From: Halopseudomonas litoralis
GTDB lineage: Bacteria; Pseudomonadota; Gammaproteobacteria; Pseudomonadales; Pseudomonadaceae
Assembly: GCF_900105005.1 (NCBI RefSeq)
Contig: NZ_LT629748.1
Span: forward strand, 2,232,001 to 2,296,000
Length of the DNA: 64,000 nucleotides
Direction of reading: 5' to 3'
Positions 1 through 9,771 of the stretch are shown one piece after another. The notes beneath the pieces are model-generated. The model saw only the letters and a program-made list of their open reading frames with translations. It did not search any database and was not told the DNA's origin. How positions within the stretch are numbered: the stretch's first letter is position 1; every line of letters starts with the position of its first letter. The translations under genes and the position numbers were made by a program.

Positions 1-2
1 GT

Positions 3-1010
3 CTGCGCCTGGACGCCGTGCACGCCATTAGCGAGATGGATTTTCTCATCAACTTCGAACGTCGGATTCGCAGCGCCGTACCCGAAGGGCGCCACGTGCA
101 TCTGATGCTGGAGAACGAGCACAATCAGGCCAACCTGCTCACTGAAGGCTACGATGCACAATGGAATGACGACGGTCATCACGCCTTGCATGTCCTGCTC
201 ACCGGCGAGAACGAAAGCTATTACAAGGATTTTGCCGAGGACACCACCATCAAGCTTGCCCGCTGCCTGAAGGAAGGTTTCATCTATCAGGGTGAAACCA
301 CCCGCAAGGGTGTCAACCGAGGCGAACCAAGCGGCCATCTGCCACCAACCGCCTTTATTCTGTTCCTGCAGAATCATGACCAGGTGGGCAATCGCGCCTT
401 CGGTGAACGGCTGATCACCCTCGCCGACCACCGCGCAGTCAAGGCCGCCTTGGGACTGGTGCTGTTGTGTCCGATGATCCCGCTGCTGTTCATGGGTGAG
501 GAATGGGGTTGCGAACAGCCGTTCCTGTTCTTCACCGATCATCATGATGAGTTGGGCCAGGCCGTGCGCGAGGGACGGCGCAACGAGTTTGCGGATTTTG
601 CCGCGTTCGCCGATGAAATGATCCGCCAGCGCATCCCCGACCCCAATTCACACAGCACCTATGTCAGCTCGGTGCCTGATCGTACCGGCGGCAATCCCAC
701 CGTGCAGGACGACTGGCTGGCCTATTACCGAAGTCTGCTGCGCCTGCGCCATGCGCATATTATGCCGCGTCTGCCCGGCACTCTGTCCGATGGCACCAGC
801 ATCCCCGGCGAAAAAGCTGTGTCCGCCTGCTGGCGGTTGGGTGACGGCAGCAGGCTGCGTATCGATCTCAACCTGTCGGATACGCCGGTGGTGGTCACGG
901 CTCCGGACCCCGGCACGACCATCATTCACGATTATCGCGCCAGTCTGTCCAAGGACGCGACCATCCTGCCGGGTTACAGCTCGCGAGCGATTCTGGATCA
1001 GGCTACATGA
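3..1010 (+). CDS. treZ: Malto-oligosyltrehalose trehalohydrolase, C-terminal part (cut by window edge)
   Basis: The reading frame is open from the left edge, so the true start is outside the window; about 335 C-terminal residues are present. The first codons read LRLDAVHAI, the GH13 strand that carries the catalytic aspartate. NHDQVGNRAFGER, typical of TreZ, follows about 120 residues later, then LLFMGEEWG. TreZ cleaves the alpha-1,4 bond next to the terminal trehalose unit made by TreY, releasing free trehalose in the cytoplasm. The stop overlaps the malQ start (ATGA), so it is translationally coupled to malQ, and treY follows. The treZ-malQ-treY order is the usual pseudomonad arrangement. 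Identification is firm from motifs and neighbours. Confidence 0.93.
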   Translation: MRLDAVHAISEMDFLINFERRIRSAVPEGRHVHLMLENEHNQANLLTEGYDAQWNDDGHHALHVLLTGENESYYKDFAEDTTIKLARCLKEGFIYQGETTRKGVNRGEPSGHLPPTAFILFLQNHDQVGNRAFGERLITLADHRAVKAALGLVLLCPMIPLLFMGEEWGCEQPFLFFTDHHDELGQAVREGRRNEFADFAAFADEMIRQRIPDPNSHSTYVSSVPDRTGGNPTVQDDWLAYYRSLLRLRHAHIMPRLPGTLSDGTSIPGEKAVSACWRLGDGSRLRIDLNLSDTPVVVTAPDPGTTIIHDYRASLSKDATILPGYSSRAILDQAT

Positions 1011-3079
1011 TCACCGAATCATTGCAGAAGCTGGCCCAGGAAGCCGGCATCAGCTGCGAATGGACTGATGCCCACGGCAACCTTGCCAGCCTCGACGAAT
1101 CCACTCTGCGCGGCGTGCTGGCGGCGCTTGATCTGCCCGCCGAGACGGATAGCCAGATCCGCGACAGCCTGGTGCAGACGCGCCAGTTCAGACAGGAAGC
1201 GGACGACGGCCCGTTACTCATCTGCGACGCCCAACAACCGATAGACCTGCGTGGCCGTCTCGCTGCCGGCAGCCGCTGCGATATCGTTCTGGAAGATGGC
1301 CAACAGCAGAGCCTGCAGGTAGATGCAGGCGGATGTCTGCCCGCCCTGCCCTGTGGGTATCATCAGTTGCAGTGTGGCGAGCAACAGCTTTTGCTCGCCT
1401 GCGCCCCCCATGCCGCGTTGTCGGTCGCCGAATTGACCGGCAACGACCAGCCTATCTGGGGATTGTCCGCGCAGGTCTATTCTCTGCGGCGAACCGGCGA
1501 TGGCGGCCTCGGCGACACCGCGGCGCTGGAGTATCTGGCACTCGCTGCAGCGCACAAAGGCGCCGCAGCCCTGGCCATCAGCCCGCTGCACGCCATGTTC
1601 AGCGCTCGGCCAGAGCAATACAGCCCTTATTCACCGTCCAGCCGCTCGTTGTTCAATATTCTGCATGCAGCGCCAGCGCAGGTGCTCGGCGTCGATGCTG
1701 TGGAGCGCGCTATCCATGAATGCGGTCTGCAGTTCGACCTGCAGACAATGGAACAGTCGGAGCTGATCGACTGGCCCGCCGTCTCGGCGCTGCGCCTGCG
1801 TCTGCTACGGCAACTGCATACCGACTTCTCCCAGGCTCCCGACCGGCTGCAAGCCGATTTTCACCAGTTCCGCACCGCCGGGGGTGCTCGCCTTGAACAG
1901 CACTGCTGCCACGAAGCCCTGCAACAGCACAGACTCGATCAGGACCTGAGCGGAGATTGGCGGGAGTGGCCGACCACGCTGCGCGACCCGAACTCGCCAC
2001 AGGTAGCTGAGTTCGCGCGCCAGCATGCCCCTGAACTGGACTTCCAAGCCTTTTGTCAGTGGTTGATCGACCGCTGTCTGGGCCATGTGCAAAGCCAATG
2101 TCGCGACGCCGGCATGGCGATCGGTCTGATCGCCGACATGGCTGTCGGTGCGGACCCCAGCGGCAGTTTCGGCTGGTCGCACCAACAGGAGTTATTGAAC
2201 CAGGTCAGCATCGGCGCACCGCCGGATCTACTCAGCCGCGACGGCCAGAACTGGGGCGTGGCGGCGTTTTCGCCTCTCGGCCTGAAACGCAGCGGCTATC
2301 ACGCCTTCATAGAAATGCTGCGCGCCAACCTGGCACATGCCGGCGGCATACGTATCGATCACATCATGGGTCTGCAACGCTTGTGGATCATCCCGGAAGG
2401 TGCCAACGCGCAGGACGGCGCGTACCTCAATTACCCGCTGGATGATTTTCTACGCCTGTTGGCGTTGGAATCCTGGCGGCACCGCGCACTGATCATCGGC
2501 GAGGATCTGGGTACCGTTCCCGAAGGGCTGCAGGACGCACTGGCCGAGCGCAATATCCTTGGAATGCGCGTGTTGCTGTTCGAACAACAGAACGATGAAC
2601 TGCCGGCGCCGGCGCAATGGTCCGACCGCGCCCTGGCCACCACTACTACTCATGACCTGCCGACGCTGACCGGTTGGCAATCGGGACGCGACATTGCCTG
2701 GCGCGAGCACGTCGGCCAAAGCAGCGTCGAACAGGCCGAGCTGGACCGCCAACATCGTAGTGAGGAAGTCCAGGTATTGCGTGAGGCGCTGCAGCGTGAA
2801 GGCCTGCTCGGCACAGAGAAGGACCCGCAGGCGCAGCTTGATGCCAGCATCCGGTTTCTCGGCCGCACCCCTGCGCCGCTGGTATTGATACCTCTGGAAG
2901 ATATTCTCGGCGCGACCGAGCAACCCAACCTGCCCGGCCCCGGCGATATGCACCCCAATTGGCGCCGACGCTGGTTGCAGCCAGCCGCACAGATGCTCGA
3001 CGCGCCCGCACCCGTCCGCCGCCTGCAATATCTGCACGAAGCGCGCCTGGCCCATAAAAGGAATGCCCGCCATGGTTGA
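1007..3079 (+). CDS. malQ: 4-alpha-glucanotransferase (amylomaltase)
   Basis: A 690-residue GH77 protein. Visible motifs are YSPYSPSSRSLFN in the N-terminal third, RIDHIMGLQRLW (catalytic aspartate region), LIIGEDLGTVPEG (acid/base glutamate) and TTTTHDLPTLTGWQSGRD near the C-terminus. The enzyme transfers maltodextrin segments between chains, which would supply chains of suitable length to TreY and rework chains released by GlgX. It overlaps treZ by 4 bases and treY by a few bases, so the three enzymes are probably made as one coupled unit. The length is normal for bacterial MalQ. Confidence 0.95.
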   Translation: MITESLQKLAQEAGISCEWTDAHGNLASLDESTLRGVLAALDLPAETDSQIRDSLVQTRQFRQEADDGPLLICDAQQPIDLRGRLAAGSRCDIVLEDGQQQSLQVDAGGCLPALPCGYHQLQCGEQQLLLACAPHAALSVAELTGNDQPIWGLSAQVYSLRRTGDGGLGDTAALEYLALAAAHKGAAALAISPLHAMFSARPEQYSPYSPSSRSLFNILHAAPAQVLGVDAVERAIHECGLQFDLQTMEQSELIDWPAVSALRLRLLRQLHTDFSQAPDRLQADFHQFRTAGGARLEQHCCHEALQQHRLDQDLSGDWREWPTTLRDPNSPQVAEFARQHAPELDFQAFCQWLIDRCLGHVQSQCRDAGMAIGLIADMAVGADPSGSFGWSHQQELLNQVSIGAPPDLLSRDGQNWGVAAFSPLGLKRSGYHAFIEMLRANLAHAGGIRIDHIMGLQRLWIIPEGANAQDGAYLNYPLDDFLRLLALESWRHRALIIGEDLGTVPEGLQDALAERNILGMRVLLFEQQNDELPAPAQWSDRALATTTTHDLPTLTGWQSGRDIAWREHVGQSSVEQAELDRQHRSEEVQVLREALQREGLLGTEKDPQAQLDASIRFLGRTPAPLVLIPLEDILGATEQPNLPGPGDMHPNWRRRWLQPAAQMLDAPAPVRRLQYLHEARLAHKRNARHG

Positions 3080-5843
3080 ACTGCGTGCCACCGTGCGTCT
3101 GCAATTTCATGCCGGCTTCAGCCTCGACGATGCCGTGCCACTGGTGGATTATTTTGCCCGTCTGGGCATCAGCCATATCTATGCCTCCCCTTTACTCAAG
3201 GCGCGTCCCGGCTCTTCACATGGCTACGATGTGATCGACCCGACCTGCGTCAACCCGGAGCTGGGCGGGGAACCGGCGCTACGTCGTCTGAGCGCCGCCC
3301 TGCACCAGCGGGACATGGGCCTGATCATGGATATCGTGCCCAACCACATGGCCGTGGATAGCGCCAACCCCTGGTGGCAGGACGTTCTTGAGTGGGGCGC
3401 AGCAAGCCCCTATGCCGGATTCTTCGATATCACCTGGCGCTCCCAGGATGAGTTCATGCGCGACCGCCTGCTGTTGCCGATCCTGCGCAGCGATTATCTG
3501 GAAGTACTCAAGGCCGGCGAAATACAGCTGATGTTCGATGCCCCGTCCGGCCGTTTTTTCTTCACCCATTTCGATCACCGCATGCCACTGGCGATGGCCT
3601 GCTATGCCGAGATCCTCCAACGGACCGGCACTGATGCGCTGGCCCGCATCGCCGACCGCTGCGCGGCGCTGACTGAAGAGTTCGGCGCCCACGCGCTGGC
3701 GGTACAGATCCGCCAGGATCTGGCGGCCATCGCCGAGGATGAATCAGCAGCGGCAATTCAGCAGGCGCTTCAGCACTTCGACCCCGGTACAGCGGAAGGC
3801 TGCCAGCGCCTGCACGGCCTGCTGGAATGCCAGCATTACCGCCTGGCCAGCTGGCGCACGGCCAATGATGACATCAACTGGCGGCGTTTCTTCGATGTCA
3901 ACGAACTGGTCAGCCTGCGCGCCGAGCAACCCAGAGTTTTCGAGGCCACTCACAGCAAGATATTCGAACTGGTCGAAGCGGGCATCATTGACGGACTGCG
4001 CATCGACCACATCGATGGCCTCGCCAACCCACGCGCTTACTGCCGCCGACTGCGCCGTCGTGTCGATCGACTGTTAGGCAGCGAACACCCGCATTTTCCC
4101 ATTCATGTGGAGAAGATCCTCGCCGCCGACGAACGTCTGCCTCTCGACTGGATGGTCGATGGCACCACCGGTTACGAATTCATGAACCGGATTTCCCTGT
4201 TGCAGCATGACCCCAACGGCCAGACCGATCTGGCGGAACTCTGGGGCAGCCTCAGCGGCCGCAGTATCGATTTCACAGAAGAAGTTCGCGAAGCTCGCGG
4301 CCTGGTATTGAGCAACTCGCTGGCCGCCGACTTCGAGATTCTCTGTCAGGCGCTGCTGCGCCTTGCGCGCTGCAGCCTGCGCACCCGGGATCTGACCCTG
4401 GGCGCGATACGCCGAGCATTGCGGGCACTGATCGTGCATTACCCGGTCTACCGCACCTACACCAATGTGTGTGCGCGCTCCGCCACCGACCAGTACTTCT
4501 TCGACCGCGCCCTTGCCGGGGCACGCACCGAACTGAGCAGCAACGACTGGCCAGTGCTGGAGCAGATCGATCGCTGGCTGGGCGGCGAGCCACTGCATGC
4601 CAGCCCGCCGGGACCGAAACGCCGTGTCCAGCAACGCCTGCTGTCCCGCTTCCATCAACTGACCTCCCCGGTGGCAGCCAAAGCGGTCGAAGATACCGCC
4701 TGCTACCGCTCGGCCATTCTGCTGTCACGCAATGATGTCGGCTTCGACCCGCAGCGTTTCAGCGCCAGCCTGGACTGGTTTCACAGCCAATGCATTGAAC
4801 AGGTGCAGCGTTTTCCGCTGGGCCTGTTGACCACCGCCAGCCATGACCACAAGCGCGGCGAGGATGCCCGCGCCAGGCTTGCCGTGATCAGTGAGCATGC
4901 ACCCTGGTTCGGCATTCAGGTACGTTTCTGGCGCAATCTGGCGGAGCCATTGCGGTCGGTGGTCCACGATCAGCCGGCGCCCGCGCCAGCTGATGAACTG
5001 ATGCTCTATCAGACCTTATTCAGCAGTTGGCCTCTGGGCCTGAGTGCCGATGACAGCAGTGGCTGCGCCGCCTTCGCTGAACGTGTTCTGGCCTGGCAGC
5101 GCAAGGCTTTGCGCGAAGCCAAACTGCGCAGCAGTTGGGCGGCACCTGACGATGCCTATGAAGAGGCGTGCCACGACTTCCTGCAGCGCTTGATGACCGG
5201 CCACGAGGCAGTTGAACTGCGTCGCGCGTTGGTGCACGCCGTGGAGCTGGCAGCCTGCAACGGTGCGCTGAACAGTCTGAGTCAATGCCTGCTGCGCATG
5301 ACCGCACCCGGCGTACCCGATCTGTATCAGGGCTGCGAGTACTGGGACTTCAGCATGGTCGATCCCGACAACCGCCGGCCGGTTGATTACGCCTTGCGCG
5401 AAATGAGTCTGAGACAAAGCGACCCCGTCACCGACCTGCTGCGCCAGTGGCGCGACGGGCATATCAAGCAATGGTTGATCACCAGGGTACTGAATGCCCG
5501 GCGCCGTCAGCCCGAGCTGTTCCGCCAGGGCAGCTACCAGCCTCTCACCGTGCATGGCCGCCATGCCGATCGGCTGGTTGCCTTCTGTCGGCGCCATGGC
5601 GATCAGTTGGCCATCTGCATCGCCCCGCGCCTCGCCGCGCCATTGCTCGGCGACAGCGAGGTGCCGCTGATTCCGGCGCAGCGCTGGGATGACACCCTGA
5701 TCGACCTTCCCGCAACCTATCTGACCAGCGTTCTGACCGGAGAAGCCGTAGCCAGCGGGCCTGCTGTACTGGTGAGTGAGCTGCTGTCCGCCGTCCCCGT
5801 GAATCTTCTTGTGACCACCCAGCATCAGGAATCCACACCATGA
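3072..5843 (+). CDS. treY: Malto-oligosyltrehalose synthase
   Basis: This GH13 enzyme isomerises the reducing end of a maltodextrin into a trehalose unit, the step before TreZ. Landmarks are SSHGYDVIDP, IMDIVPNHMA, DGLRIDHIDGLANP, HVEKILAADERLPLDW, VDGTTGYEF and SHDHKRGEDARARL, all characteristic of TreY. An earlier in-frame ATG at 3063 directly abuts the AAAAGGA ribosome site at 3056-3062. The ATG at 3072 lies 9 bases from it and gives MVELRATVRLQFH, so 3072 was chosen (923 aa). The gene starts inside the end of malQ and its stop overlaps the next start. Confidence 0.95.
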   Translation: MVELRATVRLQFHAGFSLDDAVPLVDYFARLGISHIYASPLLKARPGSSHGYDVIDPTCVNPELGGEPALRRLSAALHQRDMGLIMDIVPNHMAVDSANPWWQDVLEWGAASPYAGFFDITWRSQDEFMRDRLLLPILRSDYLEVLKAGEIQLMFDAPSGRFFFTHFDHRMPLAMACYAEILQRTGTDALARIADRCAALTEEFGAHALAVQIRQDLAAIAEDESAAAIQQALQHFDPGTAEGCQRLHGLLECQHYRLASWRTANDDINWRRFFDVNELVSLRAEQPRVFEATHSKIFELVEAGIIDGLRIDHIDGLANPRAYCRRLRRRVDRLLGSEHPHFPIHVEKILAADERLPLDWMVDGTTGYEFMNRISLLQHDPNGQTDLAELWGSLSGRSIDFTEEVREARGLVLSNSLAADFEILCQALLRLARCSLRTRDLTLGAIRRALRALIVHYPVYRTYTNVCARSATDQYFFDRALAGARTELSSNDWPVLEQIDRWLGGEPLHASPPGPKRRVQQRLLSRFHQLTSPVAAKAVEDTACYRSAILLSRNDVGFDPQRFSASLDWFHSQCIEQVQRFPLGLLTTASHDHKRGEDARARLAVISEHAPWFGIQVRFWRNLAEPLRSVVHDQPAPAPADELMLYQTLFSSWPLGLSADDSSGCAAFAERVLAWQRKALREAKLRSSWAAPDDAYEEACHDFLQRLMTGHEAVELRRALVHAVELAACNGALNSLSQCLLRMTAPGVPDLYQGCEYWDFSMVDPDNRRPVDYALREMSLRQSDPVTDLLRQWRDGHIKQWLITRVLNARRRQPELFRQGSYQPLTVHGRHADRLVAFCRRHGDQLAICIAPRLAAPLLGDSEVPLIPAQRWDDTLIDLPATYLTSVLTGEAVASGPAVLVSELLSAVPVNLLVTTQHQESTP

Positions 5844-6181
5844 CCAACGACGAACAACGTATCCGTGAACTCGCCCATCAGATCTGGGAAAGCGAAGGCA
5901 AACCCGAAGGCCAGAGTGAGCGTCACTGGCAGATGGCCTGCAAGTTGCTGCAGAGCGAACAGCAGGGAGACCTGCAACCCAGCCCCGCGAAGACCCGCAA
6001 GCCGCGCAAAAAGGCGGCGTCAGAGCTGCCCCCGGAAGACGAAACCCAACTGGAAAAACCTGCCCTGCTGGGCAAACCGGCCGGCGCAAAGAAACCCGAG
6101 CGAACGCCGCGCCAACCAGGCAGCACGGCGGCAAAAGCCACCAAGGCCAGCAAACCCGCTGCGAAGCGGAGCAAAGAGTAA
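5840..6181 (+). CDS. DUF2934-type small basic protein
   Basis: A 113-residue protein. Residues 1-40 (RIRELAHQIWESEGKPEG..ERHWQMA) match the short DUF2934 pattern. The rest is a lysine/alanine/proline-rich low-complexity tail (KTRKPRKKAAS, AAKATKASKPAAKRSK) that is probably disordered and may bind nucleic acid or glucan; that is a guess. It overlaps the treY stop by 4 bases and precedes glgX by 6 bases, so it is co-transcribed with the trehalose genes. A DUF2934 gene sits between treY and glgX in the comparable P. aeruginosa cluster as I recall it. Molecular role unknown. Confidence 0.8.
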   Translation: MTNDEQRIRELAHQIWESEGKPEGQSERHWQMACKLLQSEQQGDLQPSPAKTRKPRKKAASELPPEDETQLEKPALLGKPAGAKKPERTPRQPGSTAAKATKASKPAAKRSKE

Positions 6182-6187
6182 ACCATC

Positions 6188-8353
6188 ATGAATGCGAAGA
6201 AACAGGCTGCGCAATCAGCTCCCCAGATCATGCAAACCTCCCGGGTCTCCGAGGGCAAACCTTTCCCCCTCGGCGCCACCTGGGACGGACTGGGAGTGAA
6301 TTTTGCGCTGTTTTCCGCGCATGCCACCAAGGTGGAGCTCTGTCTTTTCGACAGCGATGGCAAGCAGGAGCTGGAGCGTATCGAACTGCCCGAATACACC
6401 AACGAGATCTGGCACGGCTATCTGCCTGACGCTCACCCCGGGATGGTCTACGGCTATCGCGTGTACGGTCCCTACGAACCGGATGCCGGGCACCGCTTCA
6501 ATCCCAACAAACTGTTGATCGACCCCTACGCCAGACAGCTGGTTGGCGAAATAAAATGGTCGGACCGGCTGTTCGGTTATACCCTCGGCTCGGCCGATGC
6601 CGACCTCAGTTTCGACGACCGTGACAGCGCCGCTCATATCCCCAAGGCCAAGGTCATCGACCCGGCATTCACCTGGGGCCGACATACTCATCGCCACACG
6701 CCCTGGGCTGAAACCATCATCTACGAAGGCCATGTGCGCGGCCTGAGCATGACCCATCCAGCCGTGCCAGAATCGGTGCGTGGTACCTTCGCCGGACTCA
6801 AACACCCGGAATTGCTCAAGCACATCCGCTCGCTCGGCGTCACCAGTGTCGAGCTGCTGCCGGTGCATGCCTTCGTCAATGACCAACATCTGCTCGACAA
6901 GCAATTGAGCAACTACTGGGGCTACAACAGCATTGCCTTCTTCGCCCCGCACCAGGCCTACCTGGCTACCGGCAATATCAATGAATTCAAGGAAATGGTC
7001 GCTCACCTGCATGCCGCGGGACTGGAGTTGATCATGGACGTGGTCTACAACCACACCGCCGAAGGTAATGAGCTGGGCCCGACCCTGTCCATGCGTGGCA
7101 TCGACAATGCCACTTATTATCGGCTGATGCCCGATGAGAAGCGCTACTACATCAACGACTCAGGCACCGGTAACACCTTGGATCTGAGTCATCCCTGCGT
7201 GCTGCAGATGGTCACCGACTCGCTGCGCTACTGGGCCACCGAAATGCAGGTCGACGGCTTCCGTTTCGACCTGGCGACCATTCTCGCCCGCCATGCCCAC
7301 GGCTTTGATGAGCGCCACGGATTTTTGGTCGCCTGCCGGCAGGACCCGGTATTGAGTCAGTGCAAATTGATTGCCGAGCCCTGGGACTGCGGCCCCGGTG
7401 GTTATCAGGTCGGCGGCTTCCCACCCGGCTGGGTGGAATGGAATGACCGTTTCCGCGATACCGCGCGGGCATTCTGGATGGGTGAGGAAGGCCAGATAGC
7501 CGATCTGGCAAACCGTCTCACGGCCTCCGGTGACCATTACAACCAGCGCGGCCGCCGCCCCTATGCCTCGGTCAACTTCGTCACCGCGCATGACGGCTTC
7601 ACCCTGCGCGATGTGGTCAGCTATGAACAGAAACACAACGAGGCCAACGGCGAAGACAACCAGGACGGCAGCGATCACAACATCTCGCGCAATCACGGCT
7701 GCGAGGGGCCGACTGAAGATCCCGAGATCAATGGTCTGCGCATGCGCCAGATGCGCAACCTGCTCGGCACTTTGATCTTCTCCCAGGGCACGCCCATGCT
7801 GCTGGCTGGCGACGAGTTCAGCCGCACCCAGCAGGGCAACAATAACGTCTATTGTCAGGACAATGAGCTGGGTTGGATTGATTGGAATATCGACCAGGAC
7901 GGCCGCGACTTGCTCAAGTTCACCCGCCGGTTGATAGCGCTGCGCCGCAGCTATCCGATCCTGCGGCGCGGACGTTTTCTGGTTGGCGAATACAATGAGG
8001 AGCTGGGCGTCAAGGATGTGACCTGGCTCTGCCCTACCGGCGAAGAGATGACCGCAGAGCAATGGGACGATCCCCATGCCCGCTGCCTCGGGATGCTGCT
8101 TGACGGTCGCGCTCAGCCCACCGGCATCCGCCGCAGCGGGGATGATGCCACCCTGCTGCTGTTGTTCAACGCTCACCATGATGCGGTCAATTTCTGCCTG
8201 CCCGAGGTCGCCCAGGGCAGCTGTTGGCACTGCCTGATCGATACGCACCGCCCCGAGCTGCGCAAGCGGGAAATCCATGAGTTCAACAGCGAGTTTCTGA
8301 TGACCGGTCACTCCCTGCTGTTGTTCGTATTGGAGTTGGAGGATGACAGCTGA
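6188..8353 (+). CDS. glgX: Glycogen debranching enzyme
   Basis: A 721-residue GH13 enzyme with an N-terminal CBM48-like beta domain (PLGATWDGLGVNFALFSAHA, residues about 27-110). The catalytic barrel follows: VELLPVHAFV, MDVVYNHTAEG, VDGFRFDLATIL (nucleophile), CKLIAEPWDCGPGGYQVGGF (acid/base) and FVTAHDGFTLRD. GlgX hydrolyses alpha-1,6 branches of glycogen limit dextrins. The chains released can feed MalQ and TreY/TreZ encoded just upstream, linking glucan breakdown to trehalose. It follows the DUF2934 gene by 6 bases. Confidence 0.95.
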   Translation: MNAKKQAAQSAPQIMQTSRVSEGKPFPLGATWDGLGVNFALFSAHATKVELCLFDSDGKQELERIELPEYTNEIWHGYLPDAHPGMVYGYRVYGPYEPDAGHRFNPNKLLIDPYARQLVGEIKWSDRLFGYTLGSADADLSFDDRDSAAHIPKAKVIDPAFTWGRHTHRHTPWAETIIYEGHVRGLSMTHPAVPESVRGTFAGLKHPELLKHIRSLGVTSVELLPVHAFVNDQHLLDKQLSNYWGYNSIAFFAPHQAYLATGNINEFKEMVAHLHAAGLELIMDVVYNHTAEGNELGPTLSMRGIDNATYYRLMPDEKRYYINDSGTGNTLDLSHPCVLQMVTDSLRYWATEMQVDGFRFDLATILARHAHGFDERHGFLVACRQDPVLSQCKLIAEPWDCGPGGYQVGGFPPGWVEWNDRFRDTARAFWMGEEGQIADLANRLTASGDHYNQRGRRPYASVNFVTAHDGFTLRDVVSYEQKHNEANGEDNQDGSDHNISRNHGCEGPTEDPEINGLRMRQMRNLLGTLIFSQGTPMLLAGDEFSRTQQGNNNVYCQDNELGWIDWNIDQDGRDLLKFTRRLIALRRSYPILRRGRFLVGEYNEELGVKDVTWLCPTGEEMTAEQWDDPHARCLGMLLDGRAQPTGIRRSGDDATLLLLFNAHHDAVNFCLPEVAQGSCWHCLIDTHRPELRKREIHEFNSEFLMTGHSLLLFVLELEDDS

Positions 8354-8388
8354 CCAGTCTGCCGCTGTTGCCGCTTCGTAAAAAGGCT

Positions 8389-8415
8389 GAACCAAGCGAC
8401 TACCGTTCAGTCGGA
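8389..8415 (+). promoter_or_regulatory. Weak AlgU/RpoE-type promoter candidate upstream of the dehydrogenase
   Basis: In the 120-base gap between glgX and the dehydrogenase, GAACCA (8389-8394) and TCGGA (8411-8415) are separated by 16 bases. This resembles the AlgU consensus GAACTT-N16/17-TCTGA with three mismatches. A separate start site would explain why a gap appears here in an otherwise overlapping gene run. A chance match is quite possible. Confidence 0.22.
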
Positions 8416-8473
8416 ACAAGTAAGACCTGAAAACGCAGCGCAGCAGTTTCCAGCCCCCAAGGGAGGACAGAGT

Positions 8474-9760
8474 ATGAAGGCCGTCGTATTTCATGATGTC
8501 GGTGATATTCGCCTGGAAGAAGTCGCCGACCCGGTGTTGCATGAGCCCACAGACGCCATCATCCGCCTGACCGCCTCCGCCATCTGCGGTACCGACCTGC
8601 ATTTCGTGCGCGGCAGCATCAGCGGTATGCGCAAGGGCACCATTCTGGGTCACGAAGGGGTGGGGGTGGTCGAAACTCTGGGTACTGATGTACGCAATCT
8701 GAAGGTCGGCGACCGGGTGATCGTTGCCTCAACCATCGCCTGCGGCAACTGCTCATATTGCCGCGCCGGCTATTATGCACAGTGCGACACAGCCAATCCC
8801 CAAGGCCCTCAAGCCGGCACCGCCTTCTTCGGTGGTCCGGAAGCCAACGGCAGTTTCGATGGGCTGCAGGCGGAAAAAGCCCGTATTCCTCACGCCAACA
8901 TCGGCCTGATCAAGATTCCCGATGCGATATCCGATGACCAGGCGATTCTGCTGTCCGACGTATTTCCCACCGGCTATTTCGGCGCGGAAATGGCGGAAAT
9001 CACCCCTGGCGATACCGTTGCGGTATTCGGTTGTGGCCCGGTCGGTCAATTCGCCATTGCCAGCGCACTGCTATTGGGCGCGGCGCGGGTGTTCGCCATC
9101 GATCATCTACCCGACAGGCTGGACATGGCGCGCTGTCAGGGTGCCGAAGTCATCGACTTTGATAAGGAGGATCCGGTCGCTACTCTGCAACGCCTGACCG
9201 GCGGTATCGGTGTGGATCGAGCCATCGATGCTGTCGGCGTGGACGCTGAACATTCCTGCCTGGATGCCGACTTGATGCACAAAGGTCATTTTCGCCAGGA
9301 AATGGCCGACAATGCGCCGCGAACCAATCCGGACGGTAATAACTGGCACCCCGGCGATGCGCCGAGCCAGGCACTGCAATGGGCCGTAGCCGGGCTGGCC
9401 AAAGCCGGTACCCTGTCAATCATCGGTCTGTACGCACCGCAATCGCGCACCTTCCCGATCGGCCTGGCCGCCAGCCGCAATCTGACCGTGAACATGGGCA
9501 ATTGCCATCACCGGCGCTATATCCCGCAGCTGCTGGAACTGGTACTCAGCGGCCGGGTCGATCCTGCCCAGATCCTCACCAAGGTCGAGCCCATGACGGA
9601 CAGCATCGAAGCCTTCAAGGCCTTTGACCGTCGCGCCTGTGGCTGGGTCAAAGTAGCCCTGCAGCCGGAGGGCAGTCATGCCGAAGAGCAACTGGACGAA
9701 GCTCTGGATGAGTCATTCCCGGCCAGTGATCCGCCTGCCATGGCGTCCCCGAAAGGCTGA
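8474..9760 (+). CDS. Zinc-dependent alcohol dehydrogenase with extra C-terminal motif
   Basis: A 428-residue medium-chain dehydrogenase. The catalytic zinc ligands are in AICGTDLHF and GHEGVGVVE, the structural zinc cysteines in CGNCSYCRAGYYAQC, and the nucleotide site in VFGCGPVGQFA. Length and the long insert around 260-310 resemble glutathione-independent formaldehyde dehydrogenases, but the substrate cannot be read from sequence. The ribosome site GGGAGGA lies about 8 bases before the ATG. After the normal enzyme end (WVKVALQPEG) comes a tail, EEQLDEALDESFPASDPPA, a motif also found as stand-alone small proteins or tails in proteobacteria. It heads a run continuing into the DUF72, EEP, clsB and YbhN genes. 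Confidence 0.85.
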   Translation: MKAVVFHDVGDIRLEEVADPVLHEPTDAIIRLTASAICGTDLHFVRGSISGMRKGTILGHEGVGVVETLGTDVRNLKVGDRVIVASTIACGNCSYCRAGYYAQCDTANPQGPQAGTAFFGGPEANGSFDGLQAEKARIPHANIGLIKIPDAISDDQAILLSDVFPTGYFGAEMAEITPGDTVAVFGCGPVGQFAIASALLLGAARVFAIDHLPDRLDMARCQGAEVIDFDKEDPVATLQRLTGGIGVDRAIDAVGVDAEHSCLDADLMHKGHFRQEMADNAPRTNPDGNNWHPGDAPSQALQWAVAGLAKAGTLSIIGLYAPQSRTFPIGLAASRNLTVNMGNCHHRRYIPQLLELVLSGRVDPAQILTKVEPMTDSIEAFKAFDRRACGWVKVALQPEGSHAEEQLDEALDESFPASDPPAMASPKG

Positions 9761-9771
9761 ATGGACAATCA

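Noticed and set aside
8354..8473. Riboswitch or sRNA in the glgX-dehydrogenase gap
   Set aside because: The 120-base gap shows no conserved structure or terminator; only a weak promoter-like element could be pointed to.
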